Source: Ornithinibacillus scapharcae TW25
Lineage (GTDB): Bacteria; Bacillota; Bacilli; Bacillales; Amphibacillaceae
Direction of reading: 5' to 3'
Assembly: GCF_000190475.1 (NCBI RefSeq)
Contig: NZ_AEWH01000006.1
Coordinates: 124,001-188,000, forward strand
Length of the DNA: 64,000 nt
In this document: piece after piece, positions 1-8,982 of the stretch
Position numbering within the stretch: position 1 is the stretch's first letter
How the letters are laid out: each line of letters starts with the position of its first letter
Notes under the pieces: generated by a model
Told to the model about the DNA's origin: nothing
Seen by the model: the letters and a program-made list of their open reading frames with translations, nothing else
Database searches by the model: none
Translations under genes and position numbers: made by a program

Positions 1-194
1 AGTAACCCTTCTTCTTTTTGTTGCCTATACTCCATGTTCAGCCGTTCAAGCATTTCAAAGAGTTCGGTATATTCTTTTTCCGTAACTCTTCTCTCCATTA
101 TAAGTTTGGTAAAAGGGAACTTTTTTATATCAATAATATTGGTCAGTAATTGTATTTGAAATGTTGCTAGGTTATCAGCCTCATTATTATTCAC
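1..194 (-). CDS. yhaI: DUF1878 family protein, YhaI-like (5'-complete, cut by window edge)
   Basis: The first 64 codons of a reverse-strand gene run off the left edge. The start is a GTG at 194 preceded by a strong GGGAGG site about 6 bases upstream. The visible protein carries a central FPFTKLIMERR stretch followed by a charged helix ending QQKEEG. This matches my memory of B. subtilis YhaI (about 113 residues), where the order is FPF-type motif, then QKAQG. Function is unknown. Its position next to yhaJ and prsA matches Bacillus gene order. The C-terminal half is missing only because of the window boundary. Confidence 0.75.
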   Translation of the reverse strand, partial: MNNNEADNLATFQIQLLTNIIDIKKFPFTKLIMERRVTEKEYTELFEMLERLNMEYRQQKEEGL

Positions 195-398
195 GTATAG
201 CTCCCTCCCATCATAGTTCTTTATTACATATGGTATTCAAATTATATATACTCCAAGGAAACAATTTTTCTTGTTAAATTTCCTTAAAACCTATTGCATT
301 TTTTATCATTAAATACTATTATCAAAAAGGCTTTTTTAAATTGACTCTAAAACTAATAAAAAAATCAGTTCGTACACCAATGAAAAGGAGGCATGATG

Positions 399-938
399 AT
401 GAACTGCTGGAAATCAATAAATTTAGATAAGCATTATGGGTTAAAACGTATTAATTTAATCTCTTGTTTCATTGGATTAATTGCCTTTATCCTACTCTAT
501 GTACCATTCTCTATGCTACATCTTGATAAACAAGTACAACAAGTGGGGATACTAGTATTTATCATAGCGATTGTTTTATTACCAACACTTCACTCATTTA
601 TGCATATTTTACCATTAATTATAATGAATCGCCGTATTAATTTAAAGATAACTAGAAAAAAAGTATTACCTATATTTACTTTTTATATTGTTTCGCATAT
701 TAGTAAAAAAAACTATATCATATCATTAATCATGCCTTCATTATTAATTACCATACCTTGTATAGTTGCTGGAATCATTTTTCCTATGGTTTATGTTTAT
801 GCATTACTAATAGCTGCAGTCAATATTGGTCTATCATTTCTTGACTTCTTAACCATCCGCCATTTGTGGAAAGCACCGAATAACGCTTATGTTGAAAATG
901 GTGAGGAAGGCTTCGATATACTATTAAAAGCTAATTAG
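399..938 (+). CDS. yhaJ: DUF3267 membrane protein, YhaJ-like
   Basis: Protein of about 180 residues with four hydrophobic segments (roughly residues 20-42, 50-70, 105-130, 133-155). It has an HSFMHILP motif near residue 70 in the place where DUF3267 proteins carry a degenerate HExxH-like signature. Three ATG codons sit in tandem at 393, 396 and 399. GGAGG at 387-391 leaves 1, 4 and 7 bases respectively, so the third ATG is the likely start. Function is unknown. The gene is monocistronic: a hairpin terminator follows the stop codon directly. The opposite-strand yhaI and downstream prsA reproduce Bacillus gene order, which supports the name. Confidence 0.75.
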   Translation: MNCWKSINLDKHYGLKRINLISCFIGLIAFILLYVPFSMLHLDKQVQQVGILVFIIAIVLLPTLHSFMHILPLIIMNRRINLKITRKKVLPIFTFYIVSHISKKNYIISLIMPSLLITIPCIVAGIIFPMVYVYALLIAAVNIGLSFLDFLTIRHLWKAPNNAYVENGEEGFDILLKAN

Positions 939-968
939 AAGAGGCTCTCTACAGAAGCCTCTTTTTTT
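939..968 (+). terminator. Intrinsic terminator of yhaJ
   Basis: An 8-bp stem (AAGAGGCT 939-946 with AGCCTCTT 956-963) is followed by a run of T. It begins immediately after the yhaJ stop codon. Confidence 0.85.
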
Positions 969-1086
969 ACTATTCATAATTTGAATTTTTTGTTACAGTA
1001 TTTTATATAGTTATTTTTGCTATGAATTTTTCGTATTTCCATGGCATAGATATTTTGTTAGTATTTTGTTGGGGGAGGCTATAAGG

Positions 1087-1272
1087 TTGATAATCTTTTT
1101 TCTGTTTTATGCATTAATCATCCTATTCACCTTTAATACGTTAACAGATAAATTTTGTAAGAAGCTTGAGATGAATGCTGCTAAAGAAGCTAAAGTGTTT
1201 CGGTTCACGAATATTATGATCCTTATCTTACTTGTTACTTCTTATGTAAAAGTATTAAATTCAATGGTGTAA
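1087..1272 (+). CDS. Small two-TM membrane protein of unknown function
   Basis: A 61-residue protein with two hydrophobic segments (about residues 1-20 and 42-60) separated by a short charged loop. The open frame extends upstream to a TTG at 1066, but GGGGGAGG at 1071-1078 lies inside that extension. The TTG at 1087, 8 bases after the site, is therefore the better start. I do not recognise the family. A small membrane gene lies between yhaJ and prsA in Bacillus species, so it may correspond to yhaK or a neighbour, but that is a positional guess. Confidence 0.6.
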   Translation: MIIFFLFYALIILFTFNTLTDKFCKKLEMNAAKEAKVFRFTNIMILILLVTSYVKVLNSMV

Positions 1273-1383
1273 TCAAAAAGCAAATGTGTAAAAAGTTAGG
1301 AATATGACTTTTAACTATTATAATCAATACAGATTATGGTATATTAATCATTAAGTCAATGAAGATTAGGAGTGTAGCTTTAG

Positions 1384-2238
1384 ATGAAAAAATTAACGAT
1401 TGCAGCAATTACGACAGGATTTTTGCTACTGTCTGCTTGTAGTAATGATTCAGAAGTTGTCGTAGAAACAAAAGTAGGCGACATTACAAAGGAAGATTTC
1501 TATAATGAAATGAAAAACTATATTGGTGAAAGTGCACTATACAATATGGTTGTAATTAAAGTTCTAGAAGATAAATACGATGTAACAGATGAAGAAGTTG
1601 ATAAGGCCGTTAAAGAAGTAAAAGATGAGCAAGGCGATATGTTCTCTATGTGGCTGATGCAACAAGGCTATCCAGATGAGGATGCTTTCCGCGAGCAAAC
1701 ATATCAACGACTTCTACAAGAAAAATTAGTTTTTGAAGATATTAAAGTGTCAGATGAAGAAGTTGAAAAGAAATTTAATGAGATGAAAGAAAATAACGAA
1801 CTCGAAATCCGAGCTAGCCACATCTTGGTCGAAGATGAAGCAACTGCTAATGAAGTAAAGAAAAAGCTTGATGAAGGTGGAGACTTTGCAGAATTAGCGA
1901 AAGAATATTCTACTGATGGTTCTGCTGAACAAGGTGGAGACTTAGGTTATTTCGCTACAGGTAGAATGGTGAAAGAATTCGAAGATGCTGCATTTAGCCT
2001 AAAAGAAGGCGAAATTAGTGATCCAGTAAAATCTGAGTTTGGCTACCATATCATCACCGTAACTGACATTCCTACTTTAGAAGATGAGAAAGAAACTATC
2101 CGTAGACAATTAGCAACGGAACAAGTTGACAACGCTAAAGTCCAAGAAAAAATGGACAAGCTTATAGAAGATGCTAAAATCGATGTAAAAATCGAAGACT
2201 ATAAAGATATATTCAAAAAGACAGAAGCACAAGGTTAA
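1384..2238 (+). CDS. prsA: Foldase lipoprotein PrsA (parvulin-type PPIase)
   Basis: Membrane-anchored extracytoplasmic foldase that helps secreted proteins fold after export. A short signal peptide ends in a lipobox with the lipidated Cys at residue 19 (LLSAC). An N-terminal helical part comes next, then a parvulin rotamase domain at about residues 138-228 with ASHILV, GGDLGYF and FGYHII motifs, then a charged C-terminal helix. The length of 284 is normal for Bacillaceae PrsA. An AGGAG site lies 11 bases before the ATG and a strong terminator follows. Highly acidic composition (many D/E) is typical of the family and of moderately halophilic relatives. Confidence 0.95.
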   Translation: MKKLTIAAITTGFLLLSACSNDSEVVVETKVGDITKEDFYNEMKNYIGESALYNMVVIKVLEDKYDVTDEEVDKAVKEVKDEQGDMFSMWLMQQGYPDEDAFREQTYQRLLQEKLVFEDIKVSDEEVEKKFNEMKENNELEIRASHILVEDEATANEVKKKLDEGGDFAELAKEYSTDGSAEQGGDLGYFATGRMVKEFEDAAFSLKEGEISDPVKSEFGYHIITVTDIPTLEDEKETIRRQLATEQVDNAKVQEKMDKLIEDAKIDVKIEDYKDIFKKTEAQG

Positions 2239-2243
2239 TGATG

Positions 2244-2281
2244 AGAGCCAACTCCTAGATATAGGGATTGGCTCTTTTTTT
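2244..2281 (+). terminator. Intrinsic terminator of prsA
   Basis: AGAGCCAA (2244-2251) pairs with TTGGCTCT (2268-2275), and the stem extends inward through CCTA/TAGG. A T-run follows to 2281. Confidence 0.9.
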
Positions 2282-2284
2282 AGG

Positions 2285-2482
2285 TTAGTTCGTAATTTCA
2301 TTTTGTTTTAAGCGTTCTTCACGTTCTTCTTGGATTCGGTTCATATAAACCTGACCTTCTTTTTCAATAAAATGCTTCTCTAACTCTCGTTCTGCACGCA
2401 TTGCTCTAAACGACATATAACCACTAAAGAAAATAAATAAAATTACGACGAATACCCACCAAGGCATACCTAATATCACCAT
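2285..2482 (-). CDS. yhaL: Sporulation protein YhaL
   Basis: A 65-residue protein: one N-terminal membrane segment beginning MPWWVF (about residues 6-22), then a charged helix with FIEKEGQVYMNRI and a Glu/Arg-rich tail. Length, tryptophan pair and the IEKEG.VYM.RI block fit the YhaL sporulation family. It converges on prsA, as in B. subtilis. The start at 2482 has AGGAGG 4 bases away. A GTG at codon 2 or the Met at codon 6 would give other spacings, so the exact start is uncertain by a few residues. The molecular function is unknown. Confidence 0.8.
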   Translation of the reverse strand: MVILGMPWWVFVVILFIFFSGYMSFRAMRAERELEKHFIEKEGQVYMNRIQEEREERLKQNEITN

Positions 2483-2718
2483 ACTACCTCCTTGTCCATA
2501 TGTACTTTATTTGAAGTATATGAACAAGTTGGACAAATCATTACAGGAATTCGTAGCTGTCCCTCTCCATGGGAAATACAATATAATTTACAATATACGT
2601 ATTAGATTTAGTTTAACAAGAAATCTACTACTTATAACTATTTTCGTTTTTAATAGATTAACAACATTATAATAAGTTAGAATAGAGACATCCTAAACCT
2701 TTTTATGGAGTGATAACC

Positions 2719-3948
2719 ATGACAGTAAATAAATCATATTTTTATAACTTTGTCCCTATTATTCAAGAAATTACTCCACAAGCGCGTGGGGAAATTCTGG
2801 CAAATTTCCCACCTCCTGCATTACCAAAAAGTGAAGAATACTTTAATCTACAAAAGGAATCAGCAGGTAATAGTGTTAATATACGGGTACTTCTTAATGA
2901 ATTTACCATTCAAATGACCAAAACCAACAAGCAGTACTTAAAAATCACTTTTAGTAATAATTTCGGAAATATTAATGCAAAAATGTGGGACAATCAAGGA
3001 GCTATAGAACAAATTGTGCCGCTACTAGAGGAATTTTCTATCTTTGATATAGAAGGTATCATAGATGAATACCGTGGTTATAAATCAATTACGATTAATC
3101 GGATGGTACCATGTGAAGAAAGCATTAACCCATTTTCCTTATTAGCATATACACAACAAGACATGGAAGAACTTACCGTTGAGTTATTTTCTTATCTATA
3201 CGAATTAGAATCCCCCTACAAAGAAATTTCATTGTCTGCAATGAATCGTTTCTGGGATCAATTTCGTATTAGACCTGCAGCTAAAGGGTTTCATCATAAC
3301 TATTTAGGGGGATTGTTGAAACATACAGTCGGTTTAATGAGGTTTGCTAGATTCATCTTAAAACAAGAAGAGAATCACTTTCAAGCCGTTATGAAATTAA
3401 TCAATGTTGTAGAAAAAGCATATAAAAAAGAGCTATGGGAACAATTTCAATCAGAAGAGCAACCATCTAATCTAGTATGGAAGGATACCATTGATCACCT
3501 ATATAAAATGCTCTCAGGTATGATGCAATATAAAGATATCCCACCTAATTACGATGCTTTAATGACTAGTATCCTATTCCATGATATTGGTAAATTACTG
3601 GAATATGACCACGCTGGGAAGAAGTACGATGAATTCAACTTCTTATATCCTACAGCGACAGATTCTAGCATAACAATGCGTAAGCAAACAGGTATTAAAA
3701 TGGATGAATTAGGTGTCATGATTGGACATATTCCGTATGGCGTACTCATGCTAACGAAGGTAATTGAAACGGAGGATATTCGTATTTCCATAGAGGATAT
3801 ACATTTAATTTCTCATTGTATTCTATGTCACCATGGTTTGCCAGAATGGGGAGCAGCGATAAGGAGTCCACAGACTGTTGAGGGATATATCATTCATATT
3901 GTTGACTTTTTGGATAGTAGGTATGAGAATACAGAGGAAATAAAGTAG
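2719..3948 (+). CDS. yhaM: YhaM-like 3'-5' exoribonuclease (OB fold + HD domain), enlarged
   Basis: YhaM-type enzymes trim RNA or single-stranded DNA from the 3' end using an HD metal centre. The protein has an OB-fold segment at about residues 52-130 (IRVLLNEF ... INAKMWD ... IDEYRGYKSI) and an HD domain with HHNYLGGLLKHT near 195, FHDIGK near 290, CHHGLPEWG near 375 and a final IVDFLDS. The GTG frame opens at 2710, but GGAG at 2707-2710 favours the ATG at 2719, giving 409 residues. B. subtilis YhaM, as I recall it, is about 314 residues. The excess is a roughly 50-residue N-terminal extension and a 60-residue insert between the first His motif and the HD pair. A diverged paralogue rather than the orthologue is possible. 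It is transcribed away from yhaN. Confidence 0.75.
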   Translation: MTVNKSYFYNFVPIIQEITPQARGEILANFPPPALPKSEEYFNLQKESAGNSVNIRVLLNEFTIQMTKTNKQYLKITFSNNFGNINAKMWDNQGAIEQIVPLLEEFSIFDIEGIIDEYRGYKSITINRMVPCEESINPFSLLAYTQQDMEELTVELFSYLYELESPYKEISLSAMNRFWDQFRIRPAAKGFHHNYLGGLLKHTVGLMRFARFILKQEENHFQAVMKLINVVEKAYKKELWEQFQSEEQPSNLVWKDTIDHLYKMLSGMMQYKDIPPNYDALMTSILFHDIGKLLEYDHAGKKYDEFNFLYPTATDSSITMRKQTGIKMDELGVMIGHIPYGVLMLTKVIETEDIRISIEDIHLISHCILCHHGLPEWGAAIRSPQTVEGYIIHIVDFLDSRYENTEEIK

Positions 3949-3977
3949 TAGAATCAGTAGTTTTTTTCGAATAAATT

Positions 3978-4018
3978 AAGTCCTACTGATTCTGGATCAT
4001 ACCGGAACAGTAGGACTT
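3978..4018. terminator. Bidirectional terminator between yhaM and the GbsR-type gene
   Basis: AAGTCCTACTG (3978-3988) pairs with CAGTAGGACTT (4008-4018), with a further TCTGG/CCGGA stem inside. A competing pairing exists between GAATCAGTAG (3951-3960) and CTACTGATTC (3983-3992), so two mutually exclusive hairpins can form. Confidence 0.7.
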
Positions 4019-4040
4019 TAAATTACTTTTCTTCTGTGTG

Positions 4041-4589
4041 TTATTTATTCTTTGGAATATAGTCAAATATTTTCCCGGATTCGATGACTTGAATAAATTT
4101 CATCAACCAATCATAATAATTTCTCGCATACACTAAGCGTTCTAGGTCACGATTAATTCGCTCGTTTAATGCATCATCATCAGATTTCTCTAATATGTTC
4201 GTTAACGCTTCAATCGCTTCATCGGCTTCTTCAATATTAGATTCGGTATGCTTTCGCCAACGATTACCAAATAAAGAAGTAAACGATTTATACCAATCCT
4301 CTTCTGATTGATAAAGGTCTTTACGTATCCCCTTTTTATAAGTTGATTCCACCATCTTCATATCAGCAAGGGCTCGAACACCTGTTGACATACTCGTTTT
4401 ACTCATTTCCAATGCCTCACGCATATCGTCTAAGGTCATCGGCTCCTCAGCAAAATATAAAACGCCATACAACCTGCCAATAGAAGATGTTAAGCCATAT
4501 AGATTCATATTTTTAGCGATAGTTTGAATGAATTTTTCTATGGTTTCTTCGTGTTTTTCCCAGTCTTTACTATTTTGATTCTCATTCAA
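4041..4589 (-). CDS. GbsR/OpcR-family MarR-type transcriptional regulator
   Basis: A 182-residue winged-helix protein. The block YGLTSSIGRLYGVLYF (about residues 31-46), then MTLDDMREAL and SKTSMSTGVRAL as the recognition helix, is the hallmark of the GbsR family. Family members repress choline and glycine-betaine genes. The frame opens at a GTG at 4604, but GGAGGGG falls inside that extension, so a TTG at 4589 is the likely start. No betaine or choline gene lies nearby, so the target is unknown. It sits between yhaM and yhaN, 64 bases after the yhaN stop with no obvious terminator, so it may be read through from yhaON. Confidence 0.8.
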   Translation of the reverse strand: MNENQNSKDWEKHEETIEKFIQTIAKNMNLYGLTSSIGRLYGVLYFAEEPMTLDDMREALEMSKTSMSTGVRALADMKMVESTYKKGIRKDLYQSEEDWYKSFTSLFGNRWRKHTESNIEEADEAIEALTNILEKSDDDALNERINRDLERLVYARNYYDWLMKFIQVIESGKIFDYIPKNK

Positions 4590-4653
4590 TGGATGCCCCT
4601 CCACTATTGTCCACTATTAATAATTCTTACGCATATATTAATTCGCCATAAGT

Positions 4654-7629
4654 TTACCATTTATTTTCTACTAAAGGTATATGATTTGTCAAATGGACTA
4701 GGTTTTGGATTGGTATTTCTTCAAGCACATCCTGTTTACATGTAAAAAATAGGATTTGATGATTCTTCGAAATGCTCTCTAGAATTTCAAGCATTCGTTT
4801 GTTTCGTAGCTTGTCAAAATGTACAAAGGCATCATCAATTATAAATGGTAAGTGAAATTTCTCACTCATGACCTCACTAATGGCTAAGCGCAGCGACACG
4901 TACAATTGGTTAATCGTTCCTTGTGATAGTTCTTTTACGGAAAAACGAATTTTGTTACTATTTTCTACCATAAAAGGTTTGTCTGCCGTTGGAGAGAACA
5001 CTTGAACATACTGATGGTCTGTTAGGTTTCGGAAGTATTGTGTCGTTTTTTCTAATACTCTTGTTAAATACTTGTCACGGTACTGATGTTTGGTTTCAGA
5101 TAGGAGCTCTTTTGCTGTTTTTAATACAGCCCATTTCCGAGCAAGCTTATGCAATCTTTCCTTTTCCATCTGGAAAACATGTATAGTTTTTGAATAGGAT
5201 TCAGATTTCTCTAAATTCTGTAGCTCAACCGTAAGATTTGCTAGCTGTTGTCTCTTTTGGCCCAGTTCTTCCTCTAGATGTTTGATTAATTGGACACATT
5301 CTTTTAACTCTAACTCAACTTTACTCCGACTTGGTGGGTTTTCTATAATATTATTCCACTTTTCGGAAGTGAAATAACTAGAAATCTGTGTCGCTATTCT
5401 CCGACAGGATTCTAGTAGTTCTGTTTGCTCTTTCCACTCACGATAACGCTTATAAAATTCTTCCTCATCCTTTGCATTAGCTTTAGAGAATAACGAAATA
5501 ATGCGCTCCTCAACTAGTTCATAACTAATCGTTTTTTCCTGAACTTGGTTCTCGATATCTTGCAATCTAATTTTTAACTGCTGGATTTGCTGCTCACGAT
5601 CCTGATATGCGGATATCTCATTTCCTAAAAACTCTAGCTTACTTATATAGCTTTTAAAGTTAGAGGATGGATAATGTTTTTCTATAAACTTATCAAGCAA
5701 GTTGTGGTAAACATCAAGTTTCTGAGAGATATCCCTATCTTGATTGTACAATTCATCGATTTGTTTAATCTGATCAAGGATTCCTTTTAAGGTATGGTAT
5801 AGCTCTGGCCAATAGTTTAAATCCACATGCTCCAAAAACGGATACTTTGTTTTTTCAAGTGCTATCCGTTCCATTAACTCATCTTGTTGGTTTTCTATTA
5901 CTACTTGTTTCTCTGTTAGTTGTTGAAGCTGAATCTCTGTGTCTAATAACTTGTCCTGAAGTAATTCCTTCTCCCGCAATATTTCTTGTTCTTGTAAAAG
6001 CAAGCTCTCTGCACTTCTTCTTTCCTCCACCGATATCGTTCGGAACGGTGTAGTAGTATTCGGTTCTAACATCTTATCCATATTCTGAATAGACTTAACA
6101 CCAAGAAACCATTGTAGAAGTCCAACTATCAAACTCAGAACAGAAATATTGATTAGCCAAAATTGATCTGTAATGAACGATAAAGCAGCTGTCACTACTC
6201 CTAAAAACAAGCTTCCGATCCATAATGCGTTCAATCTTTTTCTTTTCTGTAGCTTTGTCTTTTTCCACTTTTCCTGTTTATGGTAATGTTCTTTCTGTAC
6301 GATTTCCAATAATTGAGATTCATGATGTAATTCTAGGATACCCTCCAGCTCGCTTCTTTTATCAGCCGTAAGTTGACTAGATTCCACCCTAGACAATTCT
6401 TCCGTTATTCGTTCCAATTTTGCCTGTTGAAGCTGCGTATTTTCCTTTATTTGTCTCATTTCACGTGTTATCGATTCAATAGATATTCTGTAATGGTTCC
6501 AATCTTTCTCGAGGTGAAACGGAAGTTGATAATGAGATAATTGCTCCATCTCTAGGCCCAAATTTAGATTCGATAATTTGGAACGAATCTCACGGTGAAG
6601 CTGGTCAACCCGTTCTCTTACAACCTTCTTCTCCTTCTCCATATCCTGATATTCATTAGACTGAGTTATTATCTTTTTCGCTTCTATAAAAGAAATTTCA
6701 CTATTTTGTCCTTCTAGTTTTTCCATTTCTTTCTGGAAGATTTCTCTATTTCGAATGGCTAGCTTTATTTCACTCTCAAGCGGAATGAGCTCCCTCTTTA
6801 GAGATTCTATCCGTTCCATTCCATCTTCAGGAAAATAAAACTCCTCTGGTAATTCCTTTAACCTATTTTGAAGTCCGATATATTCCTCAATTTGCGGAAA
6901 GGCTTGAATTAGTTTCTCAAGCTGAAATTGTCTTTCCTTTTCTTCTTTTATCGTTTTTTCGAGAAGTGTAATATCTCCCTTAATCCGATGAATCGCATTC
7001 TTTTTTTCTCGATATTCTGCTTCTTCTTCCTTTAGTTCCTTAATTTCTCGTTGAAGGCGTTCTAGCGTTTGTAATTGTTGGTTGATAATTGGATTTTTTC
7101 CATATGGCTTAAAAAACTCACCGATTTGTTGTTCTAATCGTTTTTCGACAGAATAGATTTTCGTTGAGCCACTTAGGCCTATTCCTAATAAAACCTCGCT
7201 AATTTCCTCTTCCTTTACATCTTGGAGATCATTTAAATCCATTGCAGAGAATGAAAATATAGCACGATAAGTCTTCTCATCAATACTATGAAGCCTTTCT
7301 TTTAACCAGGATTCATCATATTCTTTCCCATCCGGTGTGAAACATTTTGCTGCTCCATTGTTGGCATCACCGATACGTTCTATACTATACTCCCCTATTT
7401 CTGTGTCTAGAATAAATAATCTTCCACCCATCTTACTACTATCCTTTGGTTGGTAGTATTTGCGCTGTTTTGGAGGTAAACCAAATAACATAAACTGCAG
7501 AAATCGTTGCAGTGTACTTTTTCCCGATTCATTATGACCAAAAATCGTTATAAAGGAGTGCTTGGAAAAGTCAATCTCGTAATCTACCCATTTCCCAAAG
7601 CCATAAATTCTTGCCTGAAGTATCTTCAC
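4654..7629 (-). CDS. yhaN: SbcC/Rad50-like ATPase YhaN
   Basis: Large (991-residue) SMC/Rad50-type ATPase, partner of the nuclease YhaO. The N-terminus has an FGHNESGKST Walker A (30-39). Long coiled coil follows on both sides of the middle, and the C-terminal ATPase half has LSQGT as the signature motif (about 900) and FIIDDAFVHFD as Walker B (about 933). Two adjacent hydrophobic segments at about 466-511 interrupt the coil where SbcC/Rad50 would have a zinc hook. This suggests membrane attachment, as in B. subtilis YhaN. It starts 9 bases after the yhaO stop, so the pair is co-transcribed. Role: probably DNA end processing, inferred from the family. Confidence 0.9.
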   Translation of the reverse strand: MKILQARIYGFGKWVDYEIDFSKHSFITIFGHNESGKSTLQRFLQFMLFGLPPKQRKYYQPKDSSKMGGRLFILDTEIGEYSIERIGDANNGAAKCFTPDGKEYDESWLKERLHSIDEKTYRAIFSFSAMDLNDLQDVKEEEISEVLLGIGLSGSTKIYSVEKRLEQQIGEFFKPYGKNPIINQQLQTLERLQREIKELKEEEAEYREKKNAIHRIKGDITLLEKTIKEEKERQFQLEKLIQAFPQIEEYIGLQNRLKELPEEFYFPEDGMERIESLKRELIPLESEIKLAIRNREIFQKEMEKLEGQNSEISFIEAKKIITQSNEYQDMEKEKKVVRERVDQLHREIRSKLSNLNLGLEMEQLSHYQLPFHLEKDWNHYRISIESITREMRQIKENTQLQQAKLERITEELSRVESSQLTADKRSELEGILELHHESQLLEIVQKEHYHKQEKWKKTKLQKRKRLNALWIGSLFLGVVTAALSFITDQFWLINISVLSLIVGLLQWFLGVKSIQNMDKMLEPNTTTPFRTISVEERRSAESLLLQEQEILREKELLQDKLLDTEIQLQQLTEKQVVIENQQDELMERIALEKTKYPFLEHVDLNYWPELYHTLKGILDQIKQIDELYNQDRDISQKLDVYHNLLDKFIEKHYPSSNFKSYISKLEFLGNEISAYQDREQQIQQLKIRLQDIENQVQEKTISYELVEERIISLFSKANAKDEEEFYKRYREWKEQTELLESCRRIATQISSYFTSEKWNNIIENPPSRSKVELELKECVQLIKHLEEELGQKRQQLANLTVELQNLEKSESYSKTIHVFQMEKERLHKLARKWAVLKTAKELLSETKHQYRDKYLTRVLEKTTQYFRNLTDHQYVQVFSPTADKPFMVENSNKIRFSVKELSQGTINQLYVSLRLAISEVMSEKFHLPFIIDDAFVHFDKLRNKRMLEILESISKNHQILFFTCKQDVLEEIPIQNLVHLTNHIPLVENKW

Positions 7630-7638
7630 TATTTCACC

Positions 7639-8856
7639 TCATTCCTGAAAAAGCTTATGTATAAGCAGTTCATACGCCTCTTTGTTTATTTCCTTAAGTT
7701 CGTCAGCATCTAAGTGATCCAAGTATTTCCTTGCCTCTTTATGTTGGTATATTTCGCTTATGTGTTCCCCACCGGTAAATTCTTCTAATTTATTTTTTAT
7801 TTCGCCAATGAAATAATCACCTTCTAGCTGGTGGACTGTTTCACCTTCTATTACTGAGTACCTGAAGATGTACAGCCAGTTCCGTTGTGATGAGAAACTT
7901 TCATTTATAATTTCAATTAACTCATCGAGCACATCATCATTCTTCCATTCCCATAGTTTCGTTCCACCGCGTATGGAAACATCTAATAACTGTGGTACTG
8001 AAGCAGGAATCTTTTTCAACGTATTGGTTAGTATTTCCTCCACTTGATGAATAGAATCACAATCTACCAAATCGACAGTTAGTGTATGGTATTGTACCGC
8101 TTGGAGAGGAACAAATTCAACTAACTGTTGTGTTTCGGTTAACTCCACATAGTAACAGCCTTTTGGACCGATTTCTTTACGGTTTCTACCTTGTATATTT
8201 CCAGGATAAATAATATACGGATTTTCTTTTAAAATTTCTCTTTTATGAATATGACCTAATGCCCAGTAATCAAAGTCTGCCTGCACTAGCTGCCCTACCT
8301 GAAACGGCGCATATGTATCATGATCCGTGTTGCTTTCAATACTTCCATGAAGCATCGCTATGTGAAACGGAATTGTTGCATCGCCTTTTTTATATTCATG
8401 CGCCTTATTATGTATAACCGCTCTATTTTCATAGCTGAATCCATATATCATGGCCAGTGGGGTATTATCTTTTACATAGGTGAACGAACGTACCTGCTCA
8501 TCTTGAAAGATATGAACATTCTCTGGATATGTAATTGGATAAATATTTCCTGACGTATAATCATGGTTTCCATACGATACATACACATCTATTTGATGAG
8601 CTTGTAATTTTTCAAAGGCATTTCGAAGTTTGATTTGCGCTTTCAAGCTTTGCTTATCATTATCAAATAAATCTCCTACCAGCACGATAAAATCCACTTC
8701 TCTTTTTATAGCAGTCGTTACGAGATTCTCTAATGCCTTAAAGGTGCTTTCTCGTACCTCTTGAAATTGAGTTTCATGTAAGTCAGAAAGACCGTTAAAA
8801 GGACTATCTAAATGTAAATCGGCAGCGTGTATAAACGATATCTTCTTTTTCACCAC
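7639..8856 (-). CDS. yhaO: SbcD-like metallophosphoesterase/exonuclease YhaO
   Basis: A 405-residue Mre11/SbcD-type nuclease subunit. The metal-binding motifs are in order: ADLHLDSP (about 12-19), VGDLFD, YGNHD, MLHG and ALGHIHKRE. They fit a two-metal calcineurin-like site. The C-terminal part would bind YhaN. The start is one of two tandem GTG codons (8856 or 8853) after AGGAGGG. It is first gene of the yhaO-yhaN operon, and a terminator from the preceding yhaP operon separates the two units. Confidence 0.92.
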   Translation of the reverse strand: MVKKKISFIHAADLHLDSPFNGLSDLHETQFQEVRESTFKALENLVTTAIKREVDFIVLVGDLFDNDKQSLKAQIKLRNAFEKLQAHQIDVYVSYGNHDYTSGNIYPITYPENVHIFQDEQVRSFTYVKDNTPLAMIYGFSYENRAVIHNKAHEYKKGDATIPFHIAMLHGSIESNTDHDTYAPFQVGQLVQADFDYWALGHIHKREILKENPYIIYPGNIQGRNRKEIGPKGCYYVELTETQQLVEFVPLQAVQYHTLTVDLVDCDSIHQVEEILTNTLKKIPASVPQLLDVSIRGGTKLWEWKNDDVLDELIEIINESFSSQRNWLYIFRYSVIEGETVHQLEGDYFIGEIKNKLEEFTGGEHISEIYQHKEARKYLDHLDADELKEINKEAYELLIHKLFQE

Positions 8857-8931
8857 GATCCCTCCTCTTGCGTATTATTTTACCAGAATCACAAAGCGAA
8901 TGCACGTTCGATATACTTGAAGACAAAATAA

Positions 8932-8957
8932 AAAAGCCGCATTTCGATACGGCTTTT
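8932..8957 (-). terminator. Terminator of the yhaQ-yhaP operon
   Basis: On the reverse strand an 8-bp stem (AAAAGCCG 8932-8939 with CGGCTTTT 8950-8957) is followed by six T. Confidence 0.88.
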
Positions 8958-8982
8958 AAATAGTGATTTTTTGGTGTTCAAT

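Noticed and set aside
4654-8856. yhaN-yhaO as an anti-phage defence pair (Gabija- or SbcCD-like)
   Set aside because: Both are conserved in the syntenic yha block of Bacillus and have housekeeping SbcC/SbcD-like features. Nothing in the context suggests a defence island.
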